A DNA stretch of 64,000 bases from Microbispora sp. NBC_01189 (GCF_036010665.1 NZ_CP108581.1:2523501-2587500); one strand, 5' to 3'; numbered from the stretch's first letter, positions 53,967-62,377 are shown. The notes: generated from the sequence alone by a model not told the origin. Made by a program: numbers and translations.

Positions 53967-54154
53967 TGCCGTCTCGGGTGCATCTGGGGCATGTGTACGC
54001 CACCTTCGAGCACCAGGCCGATGAAGAACCCGGCGATGCCGAGGACCAGGACGATGATGAACGCGGCGAGGCCGCCGAAGGCCCCCACCACTCCCAGCAC
54101 CGTGCCGAACAACAGCCCCACGAGGCCCCAGAGCGGATAGCCTTCCATGATCAT
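53963..54154 (-). CDS. Small membrane protein of the asp23 operon (DUF2273-like)
   Basis: 63 residues with two closely spaced hydrophobic helices (LWGLVGLLFGTVLGVVGAFG and AAFIIVLVLGIAGFFIGLVL), as in the DUF2273 hairpin proteins found between asp23 genes. It overlaps both neighbours by 4 bp. No catalytic motif. It probably helps anchor the Asp23 layer. Confidence 0.85.
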   Translation of the reverse strand: MIMEGYPLWGLVGLLFGTVLGVVGAFGGLAAFIIVLVLGIAGFFIGLVLEGGVHMPQMHPRRQ

Positions 54155-54522
54155 TTCTTCCTTCCGTCGGATGTGACCACGTCGGCGATCGCGACGTCCA
54201 TCCTGCGGCCCGCCGCGAGGTCGCCGATCGCGTCGCGGATCAGTTCGGCGACCTCCGGGAACGGCCTGCCGTACCGGGCGACGACGTGCACCTCGATCAC
54301 GTCGTCCCGTACGGCCACGCCGGGGACGAGGTCGCCGGGGAGATAGGTCGCCACCGCGCCGAACGGCCCTCTGGACAGGCCGGCGACGTCGGGGCAGGAC
54401 AGCACGCGTTCGGCGATCCGCCGCGCCGCCGGCGCCTGAGGTCCGGTGGCCGCCTCCCGGTCGCCGCCCTCCCGGCTCGCGACCGCGTCGCCCGGGCCGG
54501 CATTCACTGGGCCGGCGTTCAC
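54151..54522 (-). CDS. Asp23-like protein
   Basis: About 123 residues from GTG 54522, which overlaps the preceding Asp23 stop by 4 bp. Residues 1-35 are Gly/Ala-rich, with a 15-bp direct repeat giving VNAGPVNAG. The domain (GPFGAVATYLPGDLVPGVAV, DDVIEVHVVARYGRPFPEV, ELIRDAIGDLAAGRRMDVAI) resembles Asp23 but is divergent. Second of three Asp23-type genes. Confidence 0.75.
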   Translation of the reverse strand: MNAGPVNAGPGDAVASREGGDREAATGPQAPAARRIAERVLSCPDVAGLSRGPFGAVATYLPGDLVPGVAVRDDVIEVHVVARYGRPFPEVAELIRDAIGDLAAGRRMDVAIADVVTSDGRKK

Positions 54523-54992
54523 TGGACCCGCGGTTCCCCGTCGGCGGGCGCCGACGAGTCCTGCCGGGGGAGATGGACGTCGTCGACGGCGATGTTCACC
54601 TCGGTGACCTCCAGCCCGCACATGCGCTCCACCGCGCGGATCACGTTGCCCCGTACGGCCTGCGCGAGGTCGGGGATCGCGACGCCGTACTCGACGACGA
54701 GATGGATGTCGGCGGCCGCCTGCCGCTCGCCCACCTCGACCGACACCCCTTTGGTGACGCCGTCCTCCGCGCCGAGCACGCCCTTGATCGCCCCGAACGC
54801 GCGGACCCCGGCGGAGCCGAACTCGTGGACGCCTTCGATCTCGCGGGCGGCCATCCCGGCGATCTTGGCGACCACCTCGTCCGCGATGGTGGTGCGCCCG
54901 CGCTCGGTCATCAGGCTGGAGCCGCCCTGGCCTCCATGCGGTCGGACGGGGGCCTGCTCAGAGGTCACGGACGACGTTCTGGTCTCGGTCAT
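54519..54992 (-). CDS. Asp23/Gls24 family envelope stress protein, first gene of operon
   Basis: 157 residues. Core: RGRTTIADEVVAKIAGMAAR, EIEGVHEFGSAGVRAFGAIK, GVSVEVGERQAAADIHLVVE, IPDLAQAVRGNVIRAVERMC, LEVTEVNIAVDDVHLP, which is a textbook Asp23 domain. It starts the six-gene unit running to 52429. A GATT-N14-GGGTAT element about 72 bp upstream is a candidate SigB-type promoter. Confidence 0.92.
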   Translation of the reverse strand: MTETRTSSVTSEQAPVRPHGGQGGSSLMTERGRTTIADEVVAKIAGMAAREIEGVHEFGSAGVRAFGAIKGVLGAEDGVTKGVSVEVGERQAAADIHLVVEYGVAIPDLAQAVRGNVIRAVERMCGLEVTEVNIAVDDVHLPRQDSSAPADGEPRVQ

Positions 54993-55063
54993 GTGGCTCC
55001 CCCGCTTCGCGTGCGCGGCAGATATGGCCGCTTCCGGCCGCTTCCCGCCGATTCACGGCCGTA

Positions 55064-55088
55064 ATACCCGGTTCGCGCACAGTAATCG
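55064..55088 (-). promoter_or_regulatory. Candidate SigB-type promoter of the asp23 operon
   Basis: On the minus strand GATT is followed 14 nt later by GGGTAT (55069-55064), close to the GTTT-N14-16-GGGTAT consensus of actinobacterial SigB-group stress sigma factors. It lies 72 bp upstream of the first asp23 gene. Short motifs of this kind can occur by chance. Confidence 0.4.
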
Positions 55089-55233
55089 TGCGAGGTGAGG
55101 CGAGATTGGGCCATCGAAGAGCCTCGAACCCACCAAGACCACGGAGCCGGTCACAGCTCCGGGCAGGGCCGGGGCCCATGCCCTAAGGGAGGGGTTATGG
55201 CATCCCAAAACTGTCCGGTATGTCACTGATTGA

Positions 55234-55258
55234 GTTTTTGTGTCACCTTCTAGGGCAT
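55234..55258 (+). promoter_or_regulatory. Candidate SigB-type promoter of the gas-vesicle operon
   Basis: GTTT (55234-55237), 15 nt, then GGGCAT (55253-55258): one mismatch to the GTTT-N14-16-GGGTAT stress-sigma consensus. It lies 93 bp upstream of the first gas-vesicle gene. The rest of the 357-bp divergent region (54993-55350) shows no gene. Confidence 0.45.
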
Positions 55259-55350
55259 TCATCTTGTTCGATCGGATCGCAACGCCGCACGGCGAGGCAG
55301 GCGACGCGACCGGCATCGACGCTCCGGGGCGGCCAGGAGGAGGCGCGATC

Positions 55351-55902
55351 ATGAAAGACGGACTGAAGGTGGCTCTGGCTGTCATCGCGGGTTACTACCT
55401 CGGGCGGCACCACAAGCTGCGCCTCGCGCTGGTGCTCGCGCTGGCCATCCTCGCCGCCCGTCTGCGCGGAGAGGGGGCCGCCGGCGCCCTCCTGGAACAG
55501 GTGCCCAAGATCCTCGGTGGGGCCGCCCCCGATCTCAGCAAGATCACCGAACGTGTCCGCGGCGACGTGCTGGACATCGGCAAGGCCGCGGCCAGGCGCG
55601 CCACCAGCCGGCAGATCGACACACTGAGCGACAAGCTGCACGAACGCGCGGAGGCGCTCCGGCAGCCCCGGGGGCGCGGCCGGGCCGCGGAGGAAGAGGA
55701 AGAGGAGCGCCCGGAGGAGCCCCGCCGCAGGCCGGGGCGCGGGCGGGCGCGCCGACCCGAGCCCGAGCCCGAAGAGGCCTACGAGGAGGAAGAGGAGTAC
55801 GAGGAGGAGCCGTACGAGGAAGAGGAAGAGGAGCCCGAGCCTGAGGAGCGGCCCAGGCCCCGAGCCCGGTCCGCCCGGCCCGTGACACGGACCCGGAGGT
55901 GA
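55351..55902 (+). CDS. gvpY: Gas-vesicle cluster protein, GvpY-like
   Basis: 183 residues from ATG 55351 with a strong GGAGGAGG site. Residues 1-40 form a hydrophobic N-terminus (VALAVIAGYYLGRHHKLRLA); residues 60-110 are helical (GGAAPDLSKITERVRGDVLD, ATSRQIDTLSDKLHERAEAL). From about 110 on the chain is a polyampholyte: blocks of Glu, Tyr-Glu and Arg-Pro with no fold. Its place matches the gvpY gene of Streptomyces gvp clusters, sometimes annotated as a primase without evidence. The role is unknown; the tail could bind vesicles or neighbours electrostatically. Confidence 0.7.
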   Translation: MKDGLKVALAVIAGYYLGRHHKLRLALVLALAILAARLRGEGAAGALLEQVPKILGGAAPDLSKITERVRGDVLDIGKAAARRATSRQIDTLSDKLHERAEALRQPRGRGRAAEEEEEERPEEPRRRPGRGRARRPEPEPEEAYEEEEEYEEEPYEEEEEEPEPEERPRPRARSARPVTRTRR

Positions 55903-55906
55903 CCCC

Positions 55907-57373
55907 ATGACCGAGGAGACACGGGAACGGGCACGGGAATCGGAAGAGACCGCCCTCCCCACCCAGCGCCTGGGCCAGGAGGTCCAGAACCTGCTGACGG
56001 CCGCGGCGGAACGCGCGCTGTCCGGTGTGGCCGGGAGGGTCGACCGGATGGCCGGCCGTCTCACCGAATACGTGGAGCACGGCGGTTCCGGCCTGCTCGG
56101 CGCGGTCACCGGCAGGCAGGCGAACGGCGGTCCGGGGGTGATCAGCAAGCTGACCGGCGGCCAGGGTGGCCAGGGACTGCTGCGGTCACTCGCCGACCGC
56201 CTCGGCGCCACCGGCGGAGGCGGCCTGCTCGGCACCCTCACCGAGGCGCTGACCGAGGGCGGCGGCGGCAGCCACCCCGTACGCGCCGCCCTGTTCGCCT
56301 ACGGCAAGGAGAAGATCAAGGGTCTGTTCGGTGGCGGCAAGGGCAAGGGCAAGGGCAAGAAGCTGAAGCTCACCAACATCGTCGAGTCGCTCGACATCGG
56401 CGCGCCCCTCCGCGTGGTCTACAACCAATGGACGCAGTTCGAGGAGTGGCCGAGCTTCATGAAGAAGGTCGAGACGGTCGAGCAGAAGTCCGACGAGAAG
56501 CTCGGGTGGAAGGCCCAGATCTGGTGGTCCCACCGTACGTGGGAGTCGACCATCGTCGAGCAGGTCCCCGACAGCAGGATCGTCTGGCGGTCGCAGGGAC
56601 CCAAGGGCTGGCCGGACGGCTCGGTCACCTTCCACGAGATCACCCCCGAGATGACCCGGGTCCTGCTGGTGATCGAGTACAACCCGCAGGGCCTGTTCGA
56701 GCGCATCGGCAACCTGTGGCGGGCCCAGGGCCGCCGGGTCCGGCTGGAGTTCAAGCACTTCAGGCGGCACGTCATGACCAACACCCTGCTGCACGCCGAC
56801 GAGATCGAGGGCTGGCGGGGCGAGATCCGCGACAGCAAGGTCGTCAAGGACCACGAGACGGCCCTCCGCGAGGAGCGCGAGGAGGAAGAGGGCGAAGAGG
56901 CTCCCGAAGCGGCCGGCGAGGCGGCGGAGGAGGAGGCCCCTGAAGAAGGCGCGGAAGAGGGCGAGGAAGAGGCCGCCGAGGAGGAGCCCGAAGAGGAAGA
57001 GTCCCCCGAGGAGCTCGAAGAGGAAGAGGAGGAGGAGGGCGAGGAAGAGGAAGAGGAAGAGGAGCGCGAGCGCGCTCCGGCCCGCGCCGAGGCGGGCGGA
57101 CGGGCCAGGGCCCGGGTGGTCACCCGGAGGCGCGCGCCGGAGCGGGAACCCGAGGAACGGGAACCCGAGGAACGGCGGACCACCACCCGGACGCGCGGCG
57201 CCCGGACCGCAGAACCCGAGCGGCATGCCACCCGGACACCCGCACGGCGGCGTGCGGAGGGCGGCGGGGCGGCCGAGCGCGGCGAGGGCGAGCAGGAGCG
57301 CGGGGCCGAGGAGGCCGGCGAGGCCGAGCAGCCGGCGCGGCGCCCGGTCCGGCGCCGCCGGCCCCAGGAGTGA
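55907..57373 (+). CDS. gvpZ: SRPBCC-domain gas-vesicle cluster protein, GvpZ-like
   Basis: 488 residues. N-terminal helical region (1-140) is Gly-rich, with [20 protein letters not shown]. An SRPBCC (START-like) domain lies at about 150-300 ([60 protein letters not shown]). Residues 315-385 are almost pure Glu/Ala and residues 385-488 are Arg/Glu/Pro-rich. It corresponds in place and domain to GvpZ of Streptomyces. SRPBCC folds bind hydrophobic ligands. It starts 4 bp after gvpY. Confidence 0.75.
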   Translation: MTEETRERARESEETALPTQRLGQEVQNLLTAAAERALSGVAGRVDRMAGRLTEYVEHGGSGLLGAVTGRQANGGPGVISKLTGGQGGQGLLRSLADRLGATGGGGLLGTLTEALTEGGGGSHPVRAALFAYGKEKIKGLFGGGKGKGKGKKLKLTNIVESLDIGAPLRVVYNQWTQFEEWPSFMKKVETVEQKSDEKLGWKAQIWWSHRTWESTIVEQVPDSRIVWRSQGPKGWPDGSVTFHEITPEMTRVLLVIEYNPQGLFERIGNLWRAQGRRVRLEFKHFRRHVMTNTLLHADEIEGWRGEIRDSKVVKDHETALREEREEEEGEEAPEAAGEAAEEEAPEEGAEEGEEEAAEEEPEEEESPEELEEEEEEEGEEEEEEEERERAPARAEAGGRARARVVTRRRAPEREPEEREPEERRTTTRTRGARTAEPERHATRTPARRRAEGGGAAERGEGEQERGAEEAGEAEQPARRPVRRRRPQE

Positions 57374-57434
57374 ACACCGTCGGCGTGACGCGCGGGACAT
57401 CCGAGAACGGCACGTGGACAAGGAGGGAACGCCC

Positions 57435-57848
57435 ATGACGATAGCCGTTCCACCATCAGGTGGCGGCGGAATGCCGGGCCGATCGTCGGGATCCGGCTTG
57501 GCGGACGTCATCGACACGATCCTGGACAAGGGCCTCGTGATCGACGCCTACGTGCGAGTGTCGCTGGTCGGGATCGAGATCCTGACGATCGACGTGCGGG
57601 TCGTGGTCGCGAGCGTCGACACCTATCTCCGCTTCGCGGAGGCGGTCAACCGGCTCGACATCGCGTCCCAGCAGAAGGGACTGCCCGACCTCCTGTCGGA
57701 GGCGCCGCGGAGCATCGCCCGCGGCAAGTCCAAGGGCATCACGCAGGGCGTGCTGGAGGCGGCCGGGGAGAAGCTGCAGGACCTCATGGCGAACCATGGG
57801 GAGGAACCCGCTCCGCGGGCCCGCCGCCGGCGACGGGAGGAGGACTGA
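57435..57848 (+). CDS. gvpA: Gas vesicle structural protein GvpA
   Basis: 137 residues. The GvpA/J core spans about 22-85: [53 protein letters not shown], the amphipathic beta-hairpin that forms the vesicle shell. The 20-residue Gly/Ser N-extension and 50-residue basic C-extension are typical of Streptomyces-type GvpA. An AAGGAGG site sits 7 nt upstream of the ATG. Among the GvpA-family genes here this is the closest to the shell subunit. Confidence 0.92.
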   Translation: MTIAVPPSGGGGMPGRSSGSGLADVIDTILDKGLVIDAYVRVSLVGIEILTIDVRVVVASVDTYLRFAEAVNRLDIASQQKGLPDLLSEAPRSIARGKSKGITQGVLEAAGEKLQDLMANHGEEPAPRARRRRREED

Positions 57849-57849
57849 G

Positions 57850-58638
57850 ATGTCCCGCTCCATCAGGGAGTCCGGACCCGGTGACCGCGCCGAGGCCCGT
57901 CCGGACGTCGCGTGCTACGTCTACGGCATCCTCCCCGAGGACGTCGAGATCAGCGAAGACGCCACCGGAATCGGCGATCCCCCGGCCAAGGTCCGGATCG
58001 TCCGGCACGGCGAGATCGCCGCGCTGGTCAGCGACGTCGCGGTGGACCGCCCGCTCGGCCGGGCGCACGACCTCGTGGCCCACGAGCAACTCCTCGACGA
58101 CGCCGCCGCCGAGGTCCCCGTGCTCCCCCTGCGGTTCGGCGCCGTGATGACCACGCCGGAGGCGGTCGTGGATGAACTGCTGGCCCCGCACCACGACTCC
58201 TTCGCGACGGCGCTCAAGCAGATCGAGGGCCGTTCGCAGTTCGTCCTCAAGGCGCGGTACGCCGAGCAGCCGGTGCTGATCGAGGTGCTGTCGGAGAACG
58301 CCGAGGCCAGACAGCTGCGTGACCGGATCAGGCAGCTGCCGGAAGAGGTGACGCGGAGCGAACGGATGCGGCTCGGCGAGCTGATCACGCACGTCATCGC
58401 CGCCAAGCGGGAGGCCGACACCCAGGCGGTCGTCGACCGGTTCGAGCCCGTCACCGCGGGGGTGGTCGTCCGGGAGCCCAGTCACGAACGCGACGCCGCG
58501 CACGTGGCGTTCCTCGTGGAGAACGACCGCCGCGACGACTTCGAGCGGGCCGTCGAGGAGTTGCGCGGCGACTGGGGCGCCCGGGTGGAGGTTCTCCTGC
58601 GCGGGCCGATGGCGCCGTACGACTTCGTCGTCAGCTGA
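57850..58638 (+). CDS. gvpF: Gas vesicle assembly protein GvpF
   Basis: 262 residues of the GvpL/GvpF family: ACYVYGILPEDVEISEDATG, VRIVRHGEIAALVSDVAVDR, LPLRFGAVMTTPEAVVDELL, FVLKARYAEQPVLIEVLSEN, VAFLVENDRRDDFERAVEEL and the final GPMAPYDFVV. GvpF contacts GvpA during vesicle nucleation. It begins one nucleotide after the gvpA stop. Confidence 0.93.
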   Translation: MSRSIRESGPGDRAEARPDVACYVYGILPEDVEISEDATGIGDPPAKVRIVRHGEIAALVSDVAVDRPLGRAHDLVAHEQLLDDAAAEVPVLPLRFGAVMTTPEAVVDELLAPHHDSFATALKQIEGRSQFVLKARYAEQPVLIEVLSENAEARQLRDRIRQLPEEVTRSERMRLGELITHVIAAKREADTQAVVDRFEPVTAGVVVREPSHERDAAHVAFLVENDRRDDFERAVEELRGDWGARVEVLLRGPMAPYDFVVS

Positions 58639-58665
58639 CTCGTCACCATCCGAAGGGAGGCCGCC

Positions 58666-58899
58666 GTGGGACTGGTCAGTATGTTGTTCACCTGGCCGCT
58701 CGCCCCGGTCCACGGAGTCGTCCGGCTGGCCGAGCTGATCCAGCAGCAGGTCGAGCACGAACTGAAGGACCCCGCGGCGGTGCGGCGGCGGCTGGAGGCC
58801 GTCGAGGAGGCCAGGCGCTCGGGACAGATCTCCGAAGAGGAGGAGGCCCAGGCCGTGGAGGAGATCCTGCGCCTCATGAGCGGCACGCGGAGAGGGTGA
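58666..58899 (+). CDS. gvpG: Gas vesicle protein GvpG
   Basis: 77 residues from GTG 58666: MGLVSMLFTWPLAPVHGVVR, LAELIQQQVEHELKDPAAVR, RLEAVEEARRSGQISEEEEA. This is the complete small helical GvpG, an assembly accessory. AAGGGAGG lies upstream. The short N-terminal hydrophobic patch is conserved in the family. Confidence 0.92.
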   Translation: MGLVSMLFTWPLAPVHGVVRLAELIQQQVEHELKDPAAVRRRLEAVEEARRSGQISEEEEAQAVEEILRLMSGTRRG

Positions 58900-58905
58900 C
58901 GTGCC

Positions 58906-59238
58906 GTGCCTCCGCGGGGCAAAGACCGCTTCGACGAGGACACCGGCGAGGAGGAGCCGCGCCGGCGGCGCCCGCTGAACGCGGCCTCGGCCGGTCGGCT
59001 CGGCCTGCGGTACATCGCCGACCTGACCTCCAAGGACACCGAGGGGATCACGATGGTGGAACCCCTGGAGGACGGCTGGGTGGTCGACGTCGAGGTCGTC
59101 GAGGACCGCAGGATCCCGTCCTCCAGCGACATGCTGTCGACCTACGAGGTGCAGGTCGACGACGACGGCGACCTCCTGTCCTACCGTCGCACCCGGACCT
59201 ACCGGCGCGGCACGGGCGCGTTCGGCGGTGGCGTATGA
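58906..59238 (+). CDS. gvpO: Gas vesicle protein GvpO
   Basis: 110 residues from GTG 58906. After a charged leader the GvpO core reads LRYIADLTSKDTEGITMVEP, LEDGWVVDVEVVEDRRIPSS, LSTYEVQVDDDGDLLSYRRT. GvpO is needed for vesicle formation in haloarchaea and may act in expression. It overlaps gvpJ by 4 bp. In Streptomyces gvpO is usually first in the cluster; here it is in the middle. Confidence 0.92.
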   Translation: MPPRGKDRFDEDTGEEEPRRRRPLNAASAGRLGLRYIADLTSKDTEGITMVEPLEDGWVVDVEVVEDRRIPSSSDMLSTYEVQVDDDGDLLSYRRTRTYRRGTGAFGGGV

Positions 59239-59738
59239 CCGATCCCCGCTCGCGTCCCGTGCTGCGGGAGTCGTACGCGCCGCCGTCCGCGATGCCCCGC
59301 GAGTCGACCAACCTGGGCGACATCCTGGAGCGGGTGCTCGACCGGGGCATCGTGATCGCGGGCGACATCCGGGTGAACCTGCTGGACATCGAGCTGCTGA
59401 CGATCAAGCTGCGGTTGGTCATCGCCTCGGTCGACACCGCCCGGGAGATCGGCATCGACTGGTGGGAACGCGACCCGTGGCTCAGCGGCAAGGACCGGGA
59501 ACTGGTCGAGGAGAACCGCCACCTCCGCGAACGCCTCACCGCGGTCGAGGAACGCCTGCTCGCCTGGGAGGACCGGGCGGAGCTGGAACCGGGCGAGAGC
59601 CGGTACGAGCGCCCCGGCGACAACGCGGACACCGCGTCCGGAACCGCCGCGACCCGTGGGGCGCCCGGAACCTCCGCCGCCCGGCGGCCGGCGCGCCCGC
59701 GCGGCACCCCGCGCGATACGGAGCGCGACCGTGACTGA
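59235..59738 (+). CDS. gvpJ: Gas vesicle protein GvpJ (GvpA-family minor component)
   Basis: 167 residues. The GvpA/J core (NLGDILERVLDRGIVIAGDI, RVNLLDIELLTIKLRLVIAS, VDTAREIGIDWWE) is followed by a coiled-coil (ELVEENRHLRERLTAVEERL) and a disordered basic tail. The WWERDPWLSG continuation after the core is typical of GvpJ. A tip or nucleation role is known for the family. It overlaps gvpL by 8 bp. Confidence 0.9.
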   Translation: MTDPRSRPVLRESYAPPSAMPRESTNLGDILERVLDRGIVIAGDIRVNLLDIELLTIKLRLVIASVDTAREIGIDWWERDPWLSGKDRELVEENRHLRERLTAVEERLLAWEDRAELEPGESRYERPGDNADTASGTAATRGAPGTSAARRPARPRGTPRDTERDRD

Positions 59739-60753
59739 CCACGCTCCCGCCGACGCGACCCGGCCGCCGCCCGGCCCGGCGGGCACACCGCGCGCCGGCG
59801 GCGCGGGCGGGGCGGGCGGCGCGGGGCCTGTCGCGGGTCCCGGACAGGGCGTCTACCTGTACGCGGTGACGCCCGCCGGCACGACGCCGTACGACCAGCA
59901 CGGCGGCGAGGCCCCGGACACGGGCGGCTCGGAAGGCGGCGTGGTGGGTGGCGTGGGGGGCGGCTCGGAAGGCGGCGCGGTGGGCGCCGATCTGCGAGGT
60001 GTGGGCGGTGGTGCGGTGCGGCCGGTCGCCCGGGGTGGTCTCGTGGCCCATGTCAGCGACGTGCCGCTCGACGAGTTCGGCGAGGAGCCGCTGCGGCGGC
60101 ACCTGGAGGACCTCGACTGGGTGGAGGCGGTCGCCCGCGCCCATCACGCGGTCGTCGAGGCGCTGGCCGAGGCCGGGCCGGCCGCTCCCGTGCGCCTCGT
60201 GACCGTCTACACCGGCGAGGATCAGGTGCGTGCCCTGCTCGATCGGCGGCACGACGACTTCGCCGAGATCCTCGCCCACGTGGCGGGGCGCCGGGAGTGG
60301 GGCGTCAAGGCCTACCTGCGCCGCGAGACGGCCCAGCCCGCGACCACTCCCCCGGAGCGGTCCGCGCCGTCCCCGGCCCGCGCCTCGTCTGCCGAGCCGG
60401 AGGGCGGCGGTCCCGGCGCGGCGTACCTCCGCCGCCGCAAGGAGAGCCTGCGGGGCAGGGAGGACCTGTGGCGCGCGGCCGCCGAGCGGGCGGAAGGACT
60501 GCACGCCGCGCTGGAGCGGCTCGCCGTGGCGAGCCGCCGGCACCGGCCGCAGGATCCCCGGCTGTCCGGAAGGAGCGAGTCGATGCTGCTGAACGGCGCC
60601 TATCTCGTGGACCCGGCGCGCGAGGAGGAGTTCGCCGCCGTGGTCGCCGCCCACCGCGGCGGGTTCCTGGACGTCGAGATCACCGGCCCGTGGGCGCCGT
60701 ACTCGTTCACCATGATCGAGCTCGGGACGGATCGGGACGGAGGCGTCCGGTGA
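59731..60753 (+). CDS. gvpL: Gas vesicle protein GvpL
   Basis: 340 residues from GTG 59731. A GvpL/F fold (GVYLYAVTPAGTTPYDQHGG, ARGGLVAHVSDVPLDEFGEE, PVRLVTVYTGEDQVRALLDR, REWGVKAYLRRE, GAYLVDPAREEEFAAVVAAH, GPWAPYSF) is interrupted by two low-complexity insertions: a Gly-rich stretch with two GGSEGG copies (about 63-95) and a Pro/Ala/Ser-rich stretch (about 203-225). Second GvpL/F-family gene of the cluster. Confidence 0.9.
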   Translation: MTDHAPADATRPPPGPAGTPRAGGAGGAGGAGPVAGPGQGVYLYAVTPAGTTPYDQHGGEAPDTGGSEGGVVGGVGGGSEGGAVGADLRGVGGGAVRPVARGGLVAHVSDVPLDEFGEEPLRRHLEDLDWVEAVARAHHAVVEALAEAGPAAPVRLVTVYTGEDQVRALLDRRHDDFAEILAHVAGRREWGVKAYLRRETAQPATTPPERSAPSPARASSAEPEGGGPGAAYLRRRKESLRGREDLWRAAAERAEGLHAALERLAVASRRHRPQDPRLSGRSESMLLNGAYLVDPAREEEFAAVVAAHRGGFLDVEITGPWAPYSFTMIELGTDRDGGVR

Positions 60754-61076
60754 CCCCGGACGGCCTGCCGCCGTACGCGCCGGAGCGGTCGCCGGGCAGG
60801 GTCCTCGCCGCCGAGGGCCGCCTGCCGCCCGAGCGCGTGGCGCTCGTCGACATTCTCGACCGGCTGCTCGCCGGCGGCGTGGTGATCGCCGGTGACATCG
60901 TGCTGTCGATCGCCGACATCGACCTCGTCCGCATCTCCCTGCGGGCGCTGCTCGGCTCCGTACGCGGCACCGAGCCCTTCGATCCGCTCGGTCAGCCGTA
61001 CGCGGAGAGAGGGCGGGAGGCCGGCCACCTCCGCACGGAACATCGGGAGGGAGAAGATGACCGCTACGGGTGGTGA
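60750..61076 (+). CDS. gvpS: Gas vesicle GvpA-family protein, GvpS-like
   Basis: 108 residues from GTG 60750, overlapping gvpL by 4 bp. Core: LVDILDRLLAGGVVIAGDIV, LSIADIDLVRISLRALLGSV, a shortened GvpA-type hairpin. Third GvpA-family member; its position between gvpL and gvpK matches gvpS of Streptomyces. It overlaps gvpK by 20 bp. Confidence 0.85.
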   Translation: MTPDGLPPYAPERSPGRVLAAEGRLPPERVALVDILDRLLAGGVVIAGDIVLSIADIDLVRISLRALLGSVRGTEPFDPLGQPYAERGREAGHLRTEHREGEDDRYGW

Positions 61077-61521
61077 GGCCGGGAAGAGCCCGTGGGACGC
61101 CTTCGCCGACGACCCGGCGGACAGCCCGGCAGGCGGTCCGGCGAACGGCTCGGCGAACGCCGCGGGCCCGTGGCGGGTGGGCGCCGTGCCCGGGACGGCC
61201 GGAGCCGAGGAGCGGAGCCGGAACCCGCGCGCCGGGCCGGACGCCTGGCGCCTCAACACCGATCCCGAGGCGGTGCGGCGCGACCTGAGCCGGCTCGTGC
61301 TGACGCTCGTCGAGCTGATCCGCCAGCTTGTGGAGCGGCAGTGCGTGCGGCGGATGGACCAGGGCGATCTTTCCGACGAGCAGATCGAGACGCTGGGCCT
61401 GACGCTGATGCGCCTGGAGGAGGCGATGACCGAGCTGTGCGAGCGGTTCGGCCTGTCCCCCTCCGACCTCAATCTCGATCTCGGCCCCCTCGGCACGCTG
61501 CTGCCCACGGACACCCCGTGA
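61057..61521 (+). CDS. gvpK: Gas vesicle protein GvpK
   Basis: 154 residues. A variable N-terminus (about 1-65, Ala/Gly-rich) precedes the GvpK core: [91 protein letters not shown] precedes ATG 61057. Last gene of the gvp cluster; gvpN is absent, as in Streptomyces clusters. Confidence 0.93.
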   Translation: MTATGGEAGKSPWDAFADDPADSPAGGPANGSANAAGPWRVGAVPGTAGAEERSRNPRAGPDAWRLNTDPEAVRRDLSRLVLTLVELIRQLVERQCVRRMDQGDLSDEQIETLGLTLMRLEEAMTELCERFGLSPSDLNLDLGPLGTLLPTDTP

Positions 61522-61534
61522 GTCCGCGTACGTG

Positions 61535-61549
61535 TATGACCAGGTCATA
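61535..61549. promoter_or_regulatory. Palindrome TATGACC-A-GGTCATA upstream of the methyltransferase
   Basis: A perfect 7+1+7 bp inverted repeat 14 bp past the gvpK stop and 88 bp before the methyltransferase start. GTGT (61532-61535) followed after 15 nt by GGGTAG also resembles a SigB-type promoter overlapping the palindrome. It marks a new transcription unit with a possible repressor site. Confidence 0.5.
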
Positions 61550-61594
61550 AGGGTAGGCGGACGAGATCGGGGGACCCGCCGGCGCGACCGAGGG

Positions 61595-61646
61595 GCACGT
61601 GGGGAACAGGTGGGGGGAACACGTGGGGGGAAGCACGTGGGGGAAT
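61595..61646 (+). repeat. Four purine-rich CACGTGGGGGAA-type repeats at a gene start
   Basis: GCACGTGGGGAACA, GGTGGGGGGAACA, CGTGGGGGGAAGCA and CGTGGGGGAATGG follow one another with a 13-15 bp period. The last unit holds the methyltransferase GTG start at 61637 and the others each offer a GGGGGGAA ribosome-binding stretch. It may be a slippage-prone expansion affecting translation initiation. Confidence 0.5.
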
Positions 61647-62377
61647 GGTTTGACGCGTCCGCGTACGGGCGGACGATCGCCGACATCTACGACGACACGG
61701 CGCGGCGGCTGCCCGTCGAGCCCGTGGTCGAGACGATCTCCCGGCTGGCCGGGGGAGGTCCGGTGCTGGAGTTCGGCATCGGCACCGGCAGGCTGGCGCT
61801 CCCCCTCGCCGCCCGAGGCGTCCCCGTGGCGGGCGTCGACGGCTCCCCCGAGATGGTGGAGATCCTGCGGGCCAAGCCGGGCGGCGACCGCGTCCCGGTG
61901 ACCGTGGGCGACTTCTCCGAGGCCCGGGTCGAGGGTGTGTTCTCGCTCGTCCTGCTGGCCGTCAACACCGTCTTCGCGCTGCCCACCCAGGACGCGCAGG
62001 TGCGGTGCTTCCGCAACGCGGCGGCCCATCTGCGGCCCGGCGGCCGGTTCGTGGTCGAGGCGTGGGTGCCCGACCCGGCGGCGTTCCGTGACCTGACGTC
62101 GCTGCGCCTGCTGTCGGTCGCCGAGGAGGAGGTGGTCGTCGAGGCCGCCCGTCTGTGCCCGGCCGAGCAGCTCATGCACACCACGAAGCTGCGGATGACC
62201 ACGAACGGCCTGCGGCTGCTGCCGGCCAACCACCGCTACGCCTGGCCGTGCGAGCTGGATCTCATGGCCCGGCTGGCCGGGATGGAGCGCGAACGGCGCT
62301 GGGCCGACTGGTCGGGCACGCCGTTCACCGACGACAGCCGCGCCCACGTGTCCGTCTACCGCGTCCTGGAGGGCTGA
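61637..62377 (+). CDS. Class I SAM-dependent methyltransferase
   Basis: About 246 residues from GTG 61637 (GEWFDASAYGRTIADIYDDT). The Rossmann motifs are VLEFGIGTGRLALPLAARG (motif I), VAGVDGSPEMVEIL (motif II), VFSLVLLAVNTVFALPT and LRPGGRFVVEAW. The substrate is unknown. Its stop overlaps the ATG of the redox-glycosyltransferase fusion, suggesting joint action on one product. An in-frame GTG at 61532 would add a low-complexity leader. Confidence 0.88.
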   Translation: MGEWFDASAYGRTIADIYDDTARRLPVEPVVETISRLAGGGPVLEFGIGTGRLALPLAARGVPVAGVDGSPEMVEILRAKPGGDRVPVTVGDFSEARVEGVFSLVLLAVNTVFALPTQDAQVRCFRNAAAHLRPGGRFVVEAWVPDPAAFRDLTSLRLLSVAEEEVVVEAARLCPAEQLMHTTKLRMTTNGLRLLPANHRYAWPCELDLMARLAGMERERRWADWSGTPFTDDSRAHVSVYRVLEG

